Counted from the first letter of the stretch, positions 1-9,776 are shown. The stretch is DNA of 64,000 nt from an uncultured Alphaproteobacteria bacterium (GCA_902623545.1 CACNUI010000002.1:62001-126000); one strand, 5' to 3'. Notes: generated by a model not told the origin, from the letters alone. Program-made: numbers and translations.

Positions 1-2
1 TA

Positions 3-386
3 AGTTTTATCAAAAGCTCTGATGTTATTATTTCTATTCTACCATCAACGGCTCAAACAAATAATATAATAGATAAAAAGTTTTTAAAGAATATGAGAAA
101 AAATTCTTGTTTAATAAATATCGGCAGAGGAAATGCAATTGAAGAGAAAGACCTTCTTAATCATTTAAAGAAAAACAAAAATTTTTATGCTTATTTGGAT
201 GTCTTTAAAGATGAACCTTTAAAATCAAGTAGTCAATTTTGGAAACTGCCAAATGTAACCATTACTCCACACGTGGCAGGTGTAACAGCTATAGAGCCAT
301 CTGTTAAATATATGCACTCCAAATATAAAAAGCTAAGAAAAAATAAAAATGTAAAATCAGATGTTAATCCATTTGATGGATATTAA
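3..386 (+). CDS. D-2-hydroxyacid dehydrogenase, GhrA-like (5' partial)
   Basis: The reading frame is open from the window edge, so the N-terminal substrate domain is missing. What remains is the C-terminal part of the NAD(P)-binding domain and the closing segment. Visible family signatures are INIGRG, DVFKDEPL (catalytic Glu) and TPHVAGVT (catalytic His). The FWKLPNVTITPHVAG stretch is typical of glyoxylate/hydroxypyruvate reductase A, which reduces glyoxylate or hydroxypyruvate with NAD(P)H in the cytoplasm. It converges on dapE with a 4-base overlap. The family is clear; the exact substrate is inferred. Confidence 0.8.
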   Translation, partial: SFIKSSDVIISILPSTAQTNNIIDKKFLKNMRKNSCLINIGRGNAIEEKDLLNHLKKNKNFYAYLDVFKDEPLKSSSQFWKLPNVTITPHVAGVTAIEPSVKYMHSKYKKLRKNKNVKSDVNPFDGY

Positions 387-1561
387 TTGACATCAAAATA
401 ATTTTCTAAAATTCTAAAATAAATACTTTCTAATCTAATAATATCTTCAACTAAAACAAATTCATCTACTTTATGAAGCGTTTGATTTCTAAGGCCTAAT
501 TCTACTACTTCACAATAGTTCTTTATATATCTAGCATCAGAGGTACCACCATCGGTTGCTTGCTCAGGTGGGCTATTTCTGCCTGTAACATCAGAAATTG
601 ATTTTGAAATAATATTATATAAATCTCCGGCTTTATTCAAAAATGACTCAGCAGTTGCATCATATGTATAAGTGCAACTAGCGTTTTCCAGTTTAGAGAA
701 AATCTTTTCTATTTTATTATCAATCCATTTTATAAGTGAGTCAGATGAGTGCATATCATTAAATCTAATATTAACTGTTGCTTTAGCTAATTCTGGAATT
801 ACGTTTTGCACAGGATTGCCAATATCAATAGTAGCGATTTGAACTGATGTTGGTAAAAAATTTTCATTACCTTCATCTAGCGGCTCTTCCAATATACTAT
901 TTAATAAATTTACTAAGTGATGTGAAGAATTTTCAGCTAAATGAGAATTCGCTGTATGTCCCTGAATACCTTTTACCTTAAAAAAGAAACTAACTGATCC
1001 TCTTCTTCCAATTTTTACTTTATCGCCGACCTCATTTTTAGAAGTTGGTTCACCAACAAGACAATGATCAAATTTATAATTTTGTTTACTTGCCCATTCT
1101 AGAATTCTTGGTGTGCCGTTTACAGAATCTCTTTCTTCGTCTCCTGTAATAATAAATGAAATCTTACCTGGAATATTTTTATATTTATCTACAAATCTTT
1201 TAGCGGCACTGATGAAACAAGCAACACTGCTTTTCATATCTTCACTACCTCTTCCATAAAGTTTACCTTCATCTATTTTTGCAGAAAAAGGAGGATATTT
1301 CCAAGAACTTTCATTTCCTACAGGAACTACATCTGTGTGACCAGCATAAGCAAAATGCTTTCCCTCATTTCCTATCGTTGCAAATAAATTTTTTACTTCA
1401 TAAGAATTGTTTCCAGAGAAAGTTAATGGATGACAGTCACATCCTATAGCATTTAGATGATTTGCAACGACTGTTAAAGCTCCCTCATCTTTTGGAGTCA
1501 CACTTGCACATTTAACTAAGGATTGTGTAAGAGTAACTGGATCAAAATTAATTTCTGACAT
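383..1561 (-). CDS. dapE: succinyl-diaminopimelate desuccinylase
   Basis: Hydrolyses N-succinyl-L,L-diaminopimelate to diaminopimelate and succinate in lysine and peptidoglycan precursor synthesis. The 392-residue protein has the M20 di-zinc peptidase signature: AGHTDVVP (His75, Asp77), GRGSEDMK (bridging Asp108), GDEERDS (Glu142/Glu143), then GEPTS and the DGGTSDAR segment near the C terminus. Length matches DapE, though it is at the long end. The start codon overlaps the dapD stop by one base, so the two are translationally coupled. The next step of the same pathway, dapD, lies directly upstream. Confidence 0.95.
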   Translation of the reverse strand: MSEINFDPVTLTQSLVKCASVTPKDEGALTVVANHLNAIGCDCHPLTFSGNNSYEVKNLFATIGNEGKHFAYAGHTDVVPVGNESSWKYPPFSAKIDEGKLYGRGSEDMKSSVACFISAAKRFVDKYKNIPGKISFIITGDEERDSVNGTPRILEWASKQNYKFDHCLVGEPTSKNEVGDKVKIGRRGSVSFFFKVKGIQGHTANSHLAENSSHHLVNLLNSILEEPLDEGNENFLPTSVQIATIDIGNPVQNVIPELAKATVNIRFNDMHSSDSLIKWIDNKIEKIFSKLENASCTYTYDATAESFLNKAGDLYNIISKSISDVTGRNSPPEQATDGGTSDARYIKNYCEVVELGLRNQTLHKVDEFVLVEDIIRLESIYFRILENYFDVN

Positions 1562-2385
1562 TAATCTCTTAAAAGATCATTGATTGATGTTTTGCTTCTT
1601 GTTTTTTCATCAACTCTTTTAACAATAACAGCACAGTATAAAGAAGGATTAATATCTCCCTCTTTTTTTCCTGGTAATGTGCCTGGTACAACAACAGAAT
1701 AAGCTGGAACCTTTCCCATATGAATTTCACCAGTTGATCGATCAACTATTTTTGTAGATGCCCCAATAAAAACACCCATTGATAACACTGCACCTTCACC
1801 AACAATCACACCTTCTGCTACTTCACTTCTTGCTCCAATAAAACAATTGTCTTCAATAATTACAGGATTTGCTTGAAGTGGCTCAAGAACGCCACCAATA
1901 CCAGCGCCTCCAGAAATATGACAGTTCCTACCTATTTGTGCGCAAGAACCAACTGTAGCCCAAGTATCAATCATTGTTCCTTCGTCAACGTATGCACCAA
2001 GATTTACAAAAGAAGGCATTAAAACAACACCTTTAGCAATAAATGCAGATTTTCTTACAACAGCGTCTGGTACATACCGAAATCCTGCATTTAGATGATC
2101 ATCTTTAGTCCAATTTGCAGTTTTACTTTCTACTTTATCAAACCAAGTTGCATGCGATGCTTTAATAATTTCATTATCATTTAATCTAAAACTTAAAAGA
2201 ATTGCCTTTTTAATCCATTGATTAACTTGCCATTCATTATTAATTTTTTCACAAACCCTTAAGTTCCCACTATCAAGTTTGTTTAAAGTTTCATCTACTG
2301 CCTTTCTAATATCACCTGCAGTATTGATATTAATATTATCTCTATTCTCAAAGGCATCATTTATAATTTTTTCAAGATTACTCAT
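1561..2385 (-). CDS. dapD: tetrahydrodipicolinate N-succinyltransferase
   Basis: Transfers succinyl from succinyl-CoA to tetrahydrodipicolinate, the entry to the succinylated lysine branch. The 274-residue protein has an N-terminal helical domain and a left-handed beta-helix of hexapeptide repeats (about residues 115-235), including [18 protein letters not shown] and [16 protein letters not shown], which are very characteristic. Length is the same as the E. coli enzyme. It overlaps the upstream HAD phosphatase gene by 4 bases and dapE by one, so dapD-dapE form an operon. Confidence 0.96.
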   Translation of the reverse strand: MSNLEKIINDAFENRDNININTAGDIRKAVDETLNKLDSGNLRVCEKINNEWQVNQWIKKAILLSFRLNDNEIIKASHATWFDKVESKTANWTKDDHLNAGFRYVPDAVVRKSAFIAKGVVLMPSFVNLGAYVDEGTMIDTWATVGSCAQIGRNCHISGGAGIGGVLEPLQANPVIIEDNCFIGARSEVAEGVIVGEGAVLSMGVFIGASTKIVDRSTGEIHMGKVPAYSVVVPGTLPGKKEGDINPSLYCAVIVKRVDEKTRSKTSINDLLRD

Positions 2386-3056
2386 ATTTTACCCTCATTT
2401 ACATCTTTTAAAAATAAACTCAAATCTCTTGTTTGAAAATCTAAATATTCTTTAGATGCTTCAATATCATCTGAAAAATTCTCGTAACCAGCATCAATCC
2501 ATACAGATGTGAAACCAACTTTTTTCGCTGGCACAAGGTTTTTAGCAATATCATCAAACATTGCCGAAGTACTTGGGTCAATATCGTATAAATTAATAAT
2601 TTGTTTATAAGGCTCAATTTCTGGTTTAGGGATATAGTTTGCTAATTTTATATCAAAAATTTCATCAAAAAAATTAGTCAAATTTATTCTATCAAGTACA
2701 TCAATTACATGTTGTTTGTTAGCATTTGTATATATTAATTTTCTACCTTCTAATTGTTTTAATTCTGTATTCAAACCTTCATTTGGCCCAACTATTGAAT
2801 AATTAAGTTTATGTACCTCATTTAAAAAAAAATCAGGATCAACACCATGATTATCCATTAGACCTCTTAAAGTAGTACCATGTTGTTTATAATATTTTGT
2901 CTGTAGCTTTTTTGCATCTGGCAAATCCATATTTAAGTTTTCAGCAATGAACTTGCCCATTAACTTATGAACCTGTTGAAATATACCGCTATCTGCTGAA
3001 TAAAGTGTATTATCTAGATCAAAAATCCATGTATTTATTTTTTTTTTAATTTTCAT
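2382..3056 (-). CDS. HAD-family pyrimidine 5'-nucleotidase (SDT1-like)
   Basis: A 224-residue haloacid dehalogenase-fold phosphatase. Motif I is IFDLDNTLY (nucleophile Asp13, acid/base Asp15), motif II Thr is in YTNANKQH, motif III Lys is in PKPEIEPYK and motif IV is FDDIAKN. The DNTLY variant and overall layout match the pyrimidine 5'-nucleotidase/SDT1 group, which dephosphorylates UMP/CMP or similar small phosphates. In alphaproteobacteria this gene is commonly found beside dapD and argB, as here. Its true physiological substrate is not shown by the sequence. Confidence 0.85.
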   Translation of the reverse strand: MKIKKKINTWIFDLDNTLYSADSGIFQQVHKLMGKFIAENLNMDLPDAKKLQTKYYKQHGTTLRGLMDNHGVDPDFFLNEVHKLNYSIVGPNEGLNTELKQLEGRKLIYTNANKQHVIDVLDRINLTNFFDEIFDIKLANYIPKPEIEPYKQIINLYDIDPSTSAMFDDIAKNLVPAKKVGFTSVWIDAGYENFSDDIEASKEYLDFQTRDLSLFLKDVNEGKI

Positions 3057-3971
3057 TTAATTTGAGATTAATTGCGTTCCAATTCCATGTTCAGTAAATA
3101 ATTCTAATATAACGGAATGAGGAATTCTTCCATCTAATATTGTAGATTTATTCACTCCTTTTTCCATAGCATTAATACAGGTCTGAATTTTTGGCTTCAT
3201 TCCGCCGGAGACAAAATTTTCTTTAATAATGTTTTTGGCTTCTTTTAAACTTAATGAAGAAATTAAATTTTTTTTACTATCTAAAATTCCAGCGACATCT
3301 GTTAATAAAAGTAATTTACTCGCTTCAAGTTCTCCAGCAATAAAACCTGCGGCTGTATCAGCATTTATGTTATATGAAAAATTATTTACATCAATTCCTA
3401 AAGGAGCAATTACTGGTATATGCCCTTTTTGAATATGATCTAATATAATATTTTTTTTAAGTTTTATAGGCTCACCAACAAACCCTATATCTACTATTTT
3501 CTCAATATTAGAATCATTATCTTTTAATTCAATTTTAAGCTTAGTTGCCTCAATTAAATTATTAATATTACCAGAGATTCCAACAGCCTTTACGCCTGCA
3601 GAGGAAATAGATTTAACAATTTCTGAATTTATATCTTTAGAGAGTACTTCTTCTACAACTTTTATAGTTTCTTTATCTGTCACTCTTAATCCATCAATAA
3701 ATTTAGAAGAAATATTTTTATTTTTTAATCTCTCTCCTATTTGTGGCCCTCCACCATGAACTATTACAGGCATAATGCCAACCTCTTTTAAAAGCCCAAT
3801 ATCTTTAGCAAAACTATCAGATAATTTTTTATCACCCATAGCATGCCCACCATATTTAATTACTATTATATCTCCACTATGTTGACGTATGAAAGGTAAT
3901 GCTTCAACTAATGTAGAAGCCTTATGTATAAAATAGGCTTGATCACTTTCAGACAAAAAATCAAATTTCAT
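3057..3971 (-). CDS. argB: acetylglutamate kinase
   Basis: Phosphorylates N-acetyl-L-glutamate in arginine synthesis. The 304-residue protein has the amino-acid kinase motifs: VIKYGGHAMGD near the N terminus (phosphate-binding Lys), VIVHGGGPQIGERL, INADTAAGFIAGEL for substrate binding and LLTDVAGIL, and ends with the segment containing SGGMKPK and EHGIGTQL. It starts at the ATG at 3971 and sits directly downstream of engB. The gene order engB-argB after yidC is the usual alphaproteobacterial arrangement. Confidence 0.96.
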   Translation of the reverse strand: MKFDFLSESDQAYFIHKASTLVEALPFIRQHSGDIIVIKYGGHAMGDKKLSDSFAKDIGLLKEVGIMPVIVHGGGPQIGERLKNKNISSKFIDGLRVTDKETIKVVEEVLSKDINSEIVKSISSAGVKAVGISGNINNLIEATKLKIELKDNDSNIEKIVDIGFVGEPIKLKKNIILDHIQKGHIPVIAPLGIDVNNFSYNINADTAAGFIAGELEASKLLLLTDVAGILDSKKNLISSLSLKEAKNIIKENFVSGGMKPKIQTCINAMEKGVNKSTILDGRIPHSVILELFTEHGIGTQLISN

Positions 3972-3973
3972 AA

Positions 3974-4594
3974 TTAATGAGATATTTTGTATATTGTTTT
4001 TTGAATATCAATAATACCATTATTTTTTTTTGTTTCAGAAACAAATATATTTTCAAATGTTTCTTTATAATTTTCCATTAAACTTAAAATTGAATTACTT
4101 TCATAATCTATTTGTTTTTTTGAGACTTTATCAATTTTAGTCAAAACTATTGAAAATTTTTTTGAACAATCATTGATTAAATCAATCATATCTATGTCTA
4201 AATCTTTTATGCCAACTTTTGAGTCGATTAATAAGAAAATATGATTTAAGTTACATCTATTTCTTATATATTCTTCAATTAAAGTTATCAATTTTTCTCT
4301 CATTACTTTAGAGACTTTTGCAAATCCATATCCTGGTAAATCTACTAGATTAATTTTATTATTAATTTCAAATAAATTTATACTCTGAGTTCTACCTGGT
4401 GTTTTACTTGTCTTCGCTAGTTTTTTTGTTTTTGTAATTGCATTAATCAAACTTGATTTTCCAACATTGGATCTCCCTATAAAACAACATTCATTATTAA
4501 TTTTTAACTCAGGAATATCTCTATAAGTATTAAAAGAACCTATAAAATTATTTGAAATAAAAAAATTATTTAAATTTTTATTAGGATTAGCCAT
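3974..4594 (-). CDS. engB: ribosome biogenesis GTP-binding protein EngB/YsxC
   Basis: A small (206 aa) TRAFAC-class GTPase required for 50S subunit assembly. The P-loop GRSNVGKSS is at residues 40-48, the switch I segment TPGRTQSINLF follows, G3 is DLPGYGFAKV (about 85-94) and G4 is TKIDK. Length fits the family. It overlaps the upstream yidC gene by 8 bases and precedes argB, suggesting one long operon from rpmH. Confidence 0.95.
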   Translation of the reverse strand: MANPNKNLNNFFISNNFIGSFNTYRDIPELKINNECCFIGRSNVGKSSLINAITKTKKLAKTSKTPGRTQSINLFEINNKINLVDLPGYGFAKVSKVMREKLITLIEEYIRNRCNLNHIFLLIDSKVGIKDLDIDMIDLINDCSKKFSIVLTKIDKVSKKQIDYESNSILSLMENYKETFENIFVSETKKNNGIIDIQKTIYKISH

Positions 4595-6314
4595 TTTTGG
4601 CTAAGATTCTTCTTTGGATAAACCACTGCTGAGCAATTGATAAAATATTATTTACAGACCAATATAAAACTAGACCTGCAGCAAAACCAGCCAAAACAAA
4701 AGTAAATACAAATGGTAGTAGTGCAAAAATTCTTGCTTGTGTTGGGTCAGCAGGTGCAGGATTTAGTTTTTGTTGAAGCCACATTGTAAAACCCATAAAG
4801 ATTGGCAAAATTCCAATATCAATAATTGATAATAATGGAGGCACATTCCATTTAATAATACCAAATAAAGTCATTAATCCTAATGGGTCAGGTGCTGACA
4901 AATCATGTATCCAGCCATAAAATGGAGCATGGTACATTTCTATGGTAACAAATAAAACTTTGTATAATGAAAAGAAAATTGGAATTTGTACAAGTATTGG
5001 TAAACATCCTGCGAGTGGATTAGCCCCCTCTCGTTTATATAACGCCATAAGTTCTTGTTGCATTTTTTGTCTATCATTTGGATATGTCTCTTTTAATCTT
5101 TGCATATCAGGTTGTAATTTTTTCATTTTTGCCATTGATTTAAATGATGCTTGAGCAAGAGGAAAAAGTAAAAGCCTCATCAAGATTGTAAAAGCAATTA
5201 TAGCTAATCCAAAATTTCCAGCATATCCATGGAACCAATTAATTGCATAAGAAACTGGTTTTGTTAAAAAACTAAACCATCCCCAATCGATTGCATCTGT
5301 AAACCTAGGTATTGATAAGTTTTCATCATAGTGACTTAGAATGTCTAGTTTTTTTGCACCTACAAACAGTTGCCCCTGATAAATTAAATTGCTATCCTTA
5401 TTAACTAAATATTTTTCTCCAATATACCCAGTACTGTAATTATCTCTCCCATTATTTGAGTGTCTATGCTCAACCCTTATAGATTGGTTTTTTTCAGGTA
5501 TGAGTGCTGACATCCAATATTTATCAGTAAAACCTAACCAACCTCCGTTAATAGAATTTTTGTCACAAAATGATTTTTTTAAATTTTTTAGAGATTTTGT
5601 ACAATCTTCAAATATATCATCATAATTTTTTTCTAATAATTCATCATCAATAAGACTTATTAAGCCTTCATGTAAAATAAAAAAACCAATAGTATCCGGA
5701 GTATTAATTCTTTTAATTACTCTGTATGGATAAATTTCAATATTATTGTTGCTATTATTTATTATTTCTTGAGTTATCGAGAACATATAATTTTTATCAA
5801 TTGTAAAAGTTTTTTTAAACAACACATTTTGTTCATTACTCCATTCCAATGTCACTGGTGTCGTTGGACTAAGAAAAGCTGAGTTTGACTTCCAAACTGT
5901 GTCTTGATCTGGAAGGGTTATTTTGTTGTTCGAACTAATCCACCCAGTTTCAATAAAATAAGGGTTTTCACTACCGTTAGGTGATAACAGATGAATATTT
6001 TCTGAGTCCTGATCCAAACTTTCTTTATATTTGGATAAAGTTAAATCATCTAGAAAACCACCTTTTAAATTTATTGAACCCTGAACAGAATTCGTTTTAA
6101 AAGTTACTCTATTACTTTCACTAATGACAACATCTCTTGGTTTAATTTCATAAATATCTTTAGTAGAATTTTCAATTGAAGTTGCAGGCTCAATTACTTC
6201 ATCATCTATTGAGTTTGGTGAATTAATAGGCTGTGTAGGAATTAAAATTTGGAAAAATATAATAATTGCAATCGATATTCCAATAGCTAAATATAAATTT
6301 CTCTGTTCGTTCAT
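4587..6314 (-). CDS. yidC: membrane protein insertase YidC
   Basis: Inserts and folds inner-membrane proteins, alone or with SecYEG. The 575-residue protein has an N-terminal transmembrane anchor (about residues 7-25), a large periplasmic domain typical of Gram-negative YidC (about 55-350), then the conserved 60KD_IMP core with five membrane segments, including GWFSFLTKP, NFGLAIIAFTILMRLLLFPL and GCLPILVQIPIFFSLYKVL. The core is intact. It overlaps yidD by 4 bases in the conserved rpmH-rnpA-yidD-yidC cluster. Confidence 0.97.
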   Translation of the reverse strand: MNEQRNLYLAIGISIAIIIFFQILIPTQPINSPNSIDDEVIEPATSIENSTKDIYEIKPRDVVISESNRVTFKTNSVQGSINLKGGFLDDLTLSKYKESLDQDSENIHLLSPNGSENPYFIETGWISSNNKITLPDQDTVWKSNSAFLSPTTPVTLEWSNEQNVLFKKTFTIDKNYMFSITQEIINNSNNNIEIYPYRVIKRINTPDTIGFFILHEGLISLIDDELLEKNYDDIFEDCTKSLKNLKKSFCDKNSINGGWLGFTDKYWMSALIPEKNQSIRVEHRHSNNGRDNYSTGYIGEKYLVNKDSNLIYQGQLFVGAKKLDILSHYDENLSIPRFTDAIDWGWFSFLTKPVSYAINWFHGYAGNFGLAIIAFTILMRLLLFPLAQASFKSMAKMKKLQPDMQRLKETYPNDRQKMQQELMALYKREGANPLAGCLPILVQIPIFFSLYKVLFVTIEMYHAPFYGWIHDLSAPDPLGLMTLFGIIKWNVPPLLSIIDIGILPIFMGFTMWLQQKLNPAPADPTQARIFALLPFVFTFVLAGFAAGLVLYWSVNNILSIAQQWFIQRRILAKNG

Positions 6315-6556
6315 TTTTTCTTCAATATATTTTTTGGCACAGGATCATAGCCATAATTTCCAAATGGATGACATCTCGATATTCTTTTAACTGACAACAT
6401 TAAACCTTTAATAAAACCAAATTGTTTGAATGATTGTATACTATACTCAGAACAAGTTGGTAAATATCTACAATGGGGGCCAATTATTGGTGAAATAAAA
6501 AATTGATAAAATTTAATTATTGTAATTGCAATCTTTATAATGAGTTTATTAATCAT
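6311..6556 (-). CDS. yidD: membrane protein insertion efficiency factor YidD
   Basis: An 81-residue member of the YidD family, which assists YidC-dependent insertion. It has an amphipathic N terminus and the family signature CRYLPTCSEYSIQSF followed by RCHPFGNYGYDPVP. It overlaps both rnpA (8 bases) and yidC (4 bases), the standard arrangement. Confidence 0.93.
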   Translation of the reverse strand: MINKLIIKIAITIIKFYQFFISPIIGPHCRYLPTCSEYSIQSFKQFGFIKGLMLSVKRISRCHPFGNYGYDPVPKNILKKK

Positions 6557-6878
6557 TTATATTTTTTTTTAGTTCTAATATCAGTTTATCAAATTTTTCA
6601 TCTAGTATAGAGGATTTAGCTATTAACACATAGTAAGAATTTATTTTACCATTAATAATAATTTTTCTAGCCAATTCCCTCATTATTCTTTTAGCTTTAT
6701 TTCTTTTTACTGCATTTCCAATTTTTTTTGAAGCTGTGTATCCTACACCTATAGAATTTTCCAGATCTTGATTATGTAAAATTTGGATATTCATATTTTT
6801 ACCTTTGATAAATTCACCTTTGTTTCGTATCATAACGAAGGTTGATCTTTTCTTAATCGTAAATATTTGTTGGGCCAT
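6549..6878 (-). CDS. rnpA: ribonuclease P protein component
   Basis: The basic protein subunit of RNase P, which helps the RNA subunit bind pre-tRNA for 5' maturation. The 109-residue protein carries the conserved RNR-type motif KRNKAKRIMREL and an upstream KKIGNAV segment. It follows rpmH by only 8 bases and is the second gene of the rpmH operon. Confidence 0.93.
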   Translation of the reverse strand: MAQQIFTIKKRSTFVMIRNKGEFIKGKNMNIQILHNQDLENSIGVGYTASKKIGNAVKRNKAKRIMRELARKIIINGKINSYYVLIAKSSILDEKFDKLILELKKNIND

Positions 6879-6886
6879 TAGGCCTT

Positions 6887-7021
6887 TTAAGCGCTTAACT
6901 GAGCTCTTCCTTTTGCACGTCTTCTATTGATAATCTGACGACCCGCTTTAGTAGCCATTCTAGCCCTAAAACCATGTCTTCTTTTTCTAATTACTCTACT
7001 AGGTTGATAAGTACGTTTCAT
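6887..7021 (-). CDS. rpmH: 50S ribosomal protein L34
   Basis: A short gene read directly from the minus strand: ATG is the complement of 7019-7021 and TAA of 6887-6889, giving 44 residues. It begins [20 protein letters not shown], the near-invariant L34 start, and ends in a basic [12 protein letters not shown] tail. Size and sequence are exactly those of L34. It heads the rpmH-rnpA-yidD-yidC-engB-argB cluster. Its promoter must lie in the 63-base gap shared with panC (7022-7084). Confidence 0.97.
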   Translation of the reverse strand: MKRTYQPSRVIRKRRHGFRARMATKAGRQIINRRRAKGRAQLSA

Positions 7022-7084
7022 AATAAATATCTAGGCGTAATACGAATTCATTATATATAAGTCAAATATTTACTTATGTAATCG

Positions 7085-7915
7085 ATGAAAATTTTCAGAA
7101 AAGTCAGTGAATTAAAGAAAAATATAGTTTCAATTAAAGACACAGGTCAATCTATTGGTTTAGTTTTAACAATGGGAAGCTTACACGATGGACATTTATC
7201 CCTAATAAAAGAAGCACAATTACATAATGAATTTGTGATCTGCTCAGTATTTATTAATCCTACCCAATTTAATAATGATGATGATTTCAGATCTTATCCA
7301 AAAAAAATTGATGATGATATTTATAAATTAGAAAATATAGGATGTAATTTACTTTTCTTACCCGAAATTCAAGATGTTTACCCTAATGGATTGGTAAAGA
7401 AAAAAATTGTAAATAATTTTAGAAATATTTTATGTGATAAATTTCGACCTGGCCATTTTGATGGAGTTGCTACTGTTGTTGATCTTTTTTTTAATATTAT
7501 TAAACCTACGAATAGTTATTTTGGTGAGAAAGATTTTCAGCAAGTAAAAATAATTCAAGAGTTAGTAAAAATTAATAATCACAATATTAAAATAACTCAA
7601 TGTCCATCCGTACGAGATAATACAGGTATGAGTTTATCTTCAAGGAACTCTAAGTTTTCTAATGATCAATTAAAAATTTTCAATTTATTAGGAAGTAAAA
7701 TTAAAGAATATATTAATCTATTAAAAAAAAATAAAATTAATAATTTAGATCAATTAAAAATAGAGCTTCTACAAAATAATATAAATAAAATTGACTATTT
7801 AGAGATAAGAAATGAAAATAATTTAGAAATAACAAAGAATTATTCTGAAGCTAGATTATTTATTGCTTTATATATTGGTGATATAAGAATTATTGATAAT
7901 TTTAAGTTATACTAA
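7085..7915 (+). CDS. panC: pantothenate synthetase
   Basis: Condenses pantoate and beta-alanine with ATP, giving pantothenate for coenzyme A. The 276-residue protein has the nucleotidyltransferase motif TMGSLHDGHLSLI (HIGH-like), a GHFDGVATVV stretch, YFGEKDFQQ and SVRDNTGMSLSSRN (KMSKS-like region). Length is normal. It is transcribed divergently from rpmH, and its 3' end overlaps the converging flavin-binding gene by 4 bases. panB is not in this window. Confidence 0.95.
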   Translation: MKIFRKVSELKKNIVSIKDTGQSIGLVLTMGSLHDGHLSLIKEAQLHNEFVICSVFINPTQFNNDDDFRSYPKKIDDDIYKLENIGCNLLFLPEIQDVYPNGLVKKKIVNNFRNILCDKFRPGHFDGVATVVDLFFNIIKPTNSYFGEKDFQQVKIIQELVKINNHNIKITQCPSVRDNTGMSLSSRNSKFSNDQLKIFNLLGSKIKEYINLLKKNKINNLDQLKIELLQNNINKIDYLEIRNENNLEITKNYSEARLFIALYIGDIRIIDNFKLY

Positions 7916-8520
7916 GGTATTAGCCAATTATATTTTGGTTCATTATTTTTAAATATTAATTTTAATCTACGATGACCTGAAATTTCTAAATAAAGCCAAT
8001 CAATTTCATTAATTTTATTTTCAACTACTGTAAAATTTTTATACCCTTTTTCACTTTCTTCAAGACTTGGTTCCTTACCAGTTAAGTGTTCAGGGATACC
8101 GTCTTCTGGAAACTCAGTGATTGAACTTGGATCTTTTAAAGTTAAGTAACATTTTCTACTAAACAATCTTGTCTTGTCCCACATTTCTTTAGCTGTATCA
8201 TTTTGATTATTGATCAAAGATATTGTTTTAATTCGCATTTGTATCTTTAATTTATGATCATAAAACACAAATTGAGAACTATTATTTTTTTTTAAATTAG
8301 GCACTTTTGGAGATCTAAAATCTGTGTGAAAATTTAGAGTCATACTAATTGGATTAAATTTTCTTAAGACTACAACTCTAGAATCTATTCCACCGTCACT
8401 ATCAATATTACAAAAAACAGGTGTATGAAATGCGTGTTTTCTATCTTTAACTCCTCTAGTTAAATTTTTCTTTATATCCTCAAATATTTCTGGAGCATTT
8501 TCTTTTGAAGAAGTCGACAT
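7912..8520 (-). CDS. pyridoxamine 5'-phosphate oxidase-like FMN-binding protein
   Basis: A 202-residue split-barrel flavoprotein of the pyridoxamine phosphate oxidase-related group. Supporting segments are HTPVFCNIDSDGGIDSRVVVLRKF (FMN-binding strand region), NFHTDFRSPKV and a C-terminal NEIDWLYLEISGHRRLKL, matching the usual WLxLxxxGHRRA region. Canonical PdxH enzymes are similar in length but have a different C terminus, so a B6 oxidase function is not certain. The protein probably binds FMN and acts in the cytoplasm. Confidence 0.7.
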   Translation of the reverse strand: MSTSSKENAPEIFEDIKKNLTRGVKDRKHAFHTPVFCNIDSDGGIDSRVVVLRKFNPISMTLNFHTDFRSPKVPNLKKNNSSQFVFYDHKLKIQMRIKTISLINNQNDTAKEMWDKTRLFSRKCYLTLKDPSSITEFPEDGIPEHLTGKEPSLEESEKGYKNFTVVENKINEIDWLYLEISGHRRLKLIFKNNEPKYNWLIP

Positions 8521-8561
8521 TGTTATTGTAATATAAATTGTTTTGAAGAAATAGCTAGATA

Positions 8562-9356
8562 ATGGAAATAAATAAAATTACGAATTTATTGAATCTGGAG
8601 CATGTTAAGTTTTTAATATCTATCTTTAAAGAAAATAATATTGAAATCCGCTTAGTAGGAGGATGTATACGAGATGCTCTTCTTGAAAGAGAAATAAAAG
8701 ATATTGACACAGCGACAACTTTGGAGCCTCAAGATGTTTTGTCGTTATTAAAAGATAACAATATTGAATATGATGATTTTGCTATTCAATATGGTTCTAT
8801 AATTGCTTATCCTCATAATCGAAAAATACAAATTACAACTTTACGTGAGGATGTTAATCAAATGGGTAGACATACAAATGTAATTTATACCAACAACTGG
8901 AAAAAAGACTCAGCCAGAAGAGATTTTACTTTCAATGCTTTATATCTCGGAAACAATAATAAACTACATGATTATTACAATGGCCAATCAGATTTAAATG
9001 AAAGTAAAATTTGTTTTATTGGTGAAATAGAGGATAGAATAAAAGAAGATTACTTAAGAATCTATCGATACTTTAGATTTAGAGGTTTATTTAATTTACC
9101 TAAAACATCTTTAAGTGATCAAAAAATTGTAGAAAAATATATTCACGAATCTTTAGCGGTGTTGACCAACGATGTAATAAGGCAAGAAATATTAAAAATG
9201 TTTAATATGTCTTTTCCATTAAATTGTTTTTACATATCTCATCAAACGTTACAAAAATTTAAATGGGTTGAAATAGTCCAAGAGCATTTCATACGAACGA
9301 AATACGATCTTGGATTAAATAAATGTCTGAATAAGATTGATAATTTAATAAATTAG
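8562..9356 (+). CDS. CCA tRNA nucleotidyltransferase / poly(A) polymerase family, short form
   Basis: Residues 30-165 form a class II nucleotidyltransferase head: LVGGCIRDALL, the metal-binding DIDTAT pair and the RRDFTFNAL motif, followed by a neck segment with DYLRIYRYFRFRG. At 264 residues it is well short of the roughly 400 usual for alphaproteobacterial enzymes. The body and tail that position the tRNA are largely absent. No second reading frame continues the homology, because zur occupies the opposite strand at the end. It could still add CCA, or it may be a reduced version. Confidence 0.8.
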   Translation: MEINKITNLLNLEHVKFLISIFKENNIEIRLVGGCIRDALLEREIKDIDTATTLEPQDVLSLLKDNNIEYDDFAIQYGSIIAYPHNRKIQITTLREDVNQMGRHTNVIYTNNWKKDSARRDFTFNALYLGNNNKLHDYYNGQSDLNESKICFIGEIEDRIKEDYLRIYRYFRFRGLFNLPKTSLSDQKIVEKYIHESLAVLTNDVIRQEILKMFNMSFPLNCFYISHQTLQKFKWVEIVQEHFIRTKYDLGLNKCLNKIDNLIN

Positions 9357-9757
9357 TTTTTTAGTTTACAACTTTCGCACAAACCAAATATTTCTAAATT
9401 ATGTTTTTTATAATTGAAGTTATTCTTTTCTGCTTGTTTTGAAAAATAAGAAATCAAATTATTTCCAGTTAACTCAGTAACACTATCACAGTTTTCACAT
9501 ATCAAAAAAGATGTAGAAGTTTTTGCATTACAGCCTTCATGCTTACAAGCAACATATGAATTTCTACTTTCTATTTTATGTACTTTGCCAATTTCTATAA
9601 GCTTATCTAAAGCTCTATAAACTTGAAGAGGAGATTTAATTCCTTTTTTTTGAATATCAAAAAGGATTGTATATGCCTTAAGAGGTTCTGATGCGCTTTC
9701 TAAAATATCTAGAACTGTTTGTTGATTTTTAGTTAAGTTTAAAGTTTCTAAAGACAT
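9353..9757 (-). CDS. zur: zinc uptake regulator, Fur family
   Basis: A 134-residue Fur-family repressor. The N-terminal winged helix is seen in LTKNQQTVLDIL and LQVYRALDKLIEIGKVHKIES. The C-terminal dimerisation domain contains cysteine pairs (CENC and CESC) for structural zinc. Position beside znuB and znuC, with a Zur-like palindrome in the znuC/znuA gap, makes Zur far more likely than Fur. It is expected to repress znuABC and the downstream COG0523 genes when zinc is plentiful. It lies 19 bases downstream of znuB and may be in the same transcript. Confidence 0.9.
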   Translation of the reverse strand: MSLETLNLTKNQQTVLDILESASEPLKAYTILFDIQKKGIKSPLQVYRALDKLIEIGKVHKIESRNSYVACKHEGCNAKTSTSFLICENCDSVTELTGNNLISYFSKQAEKNNFNYKKHNLEIFGLCESCKLKN

Positions 9758-9776
9758 ATTCTAGATTACCAAATTG

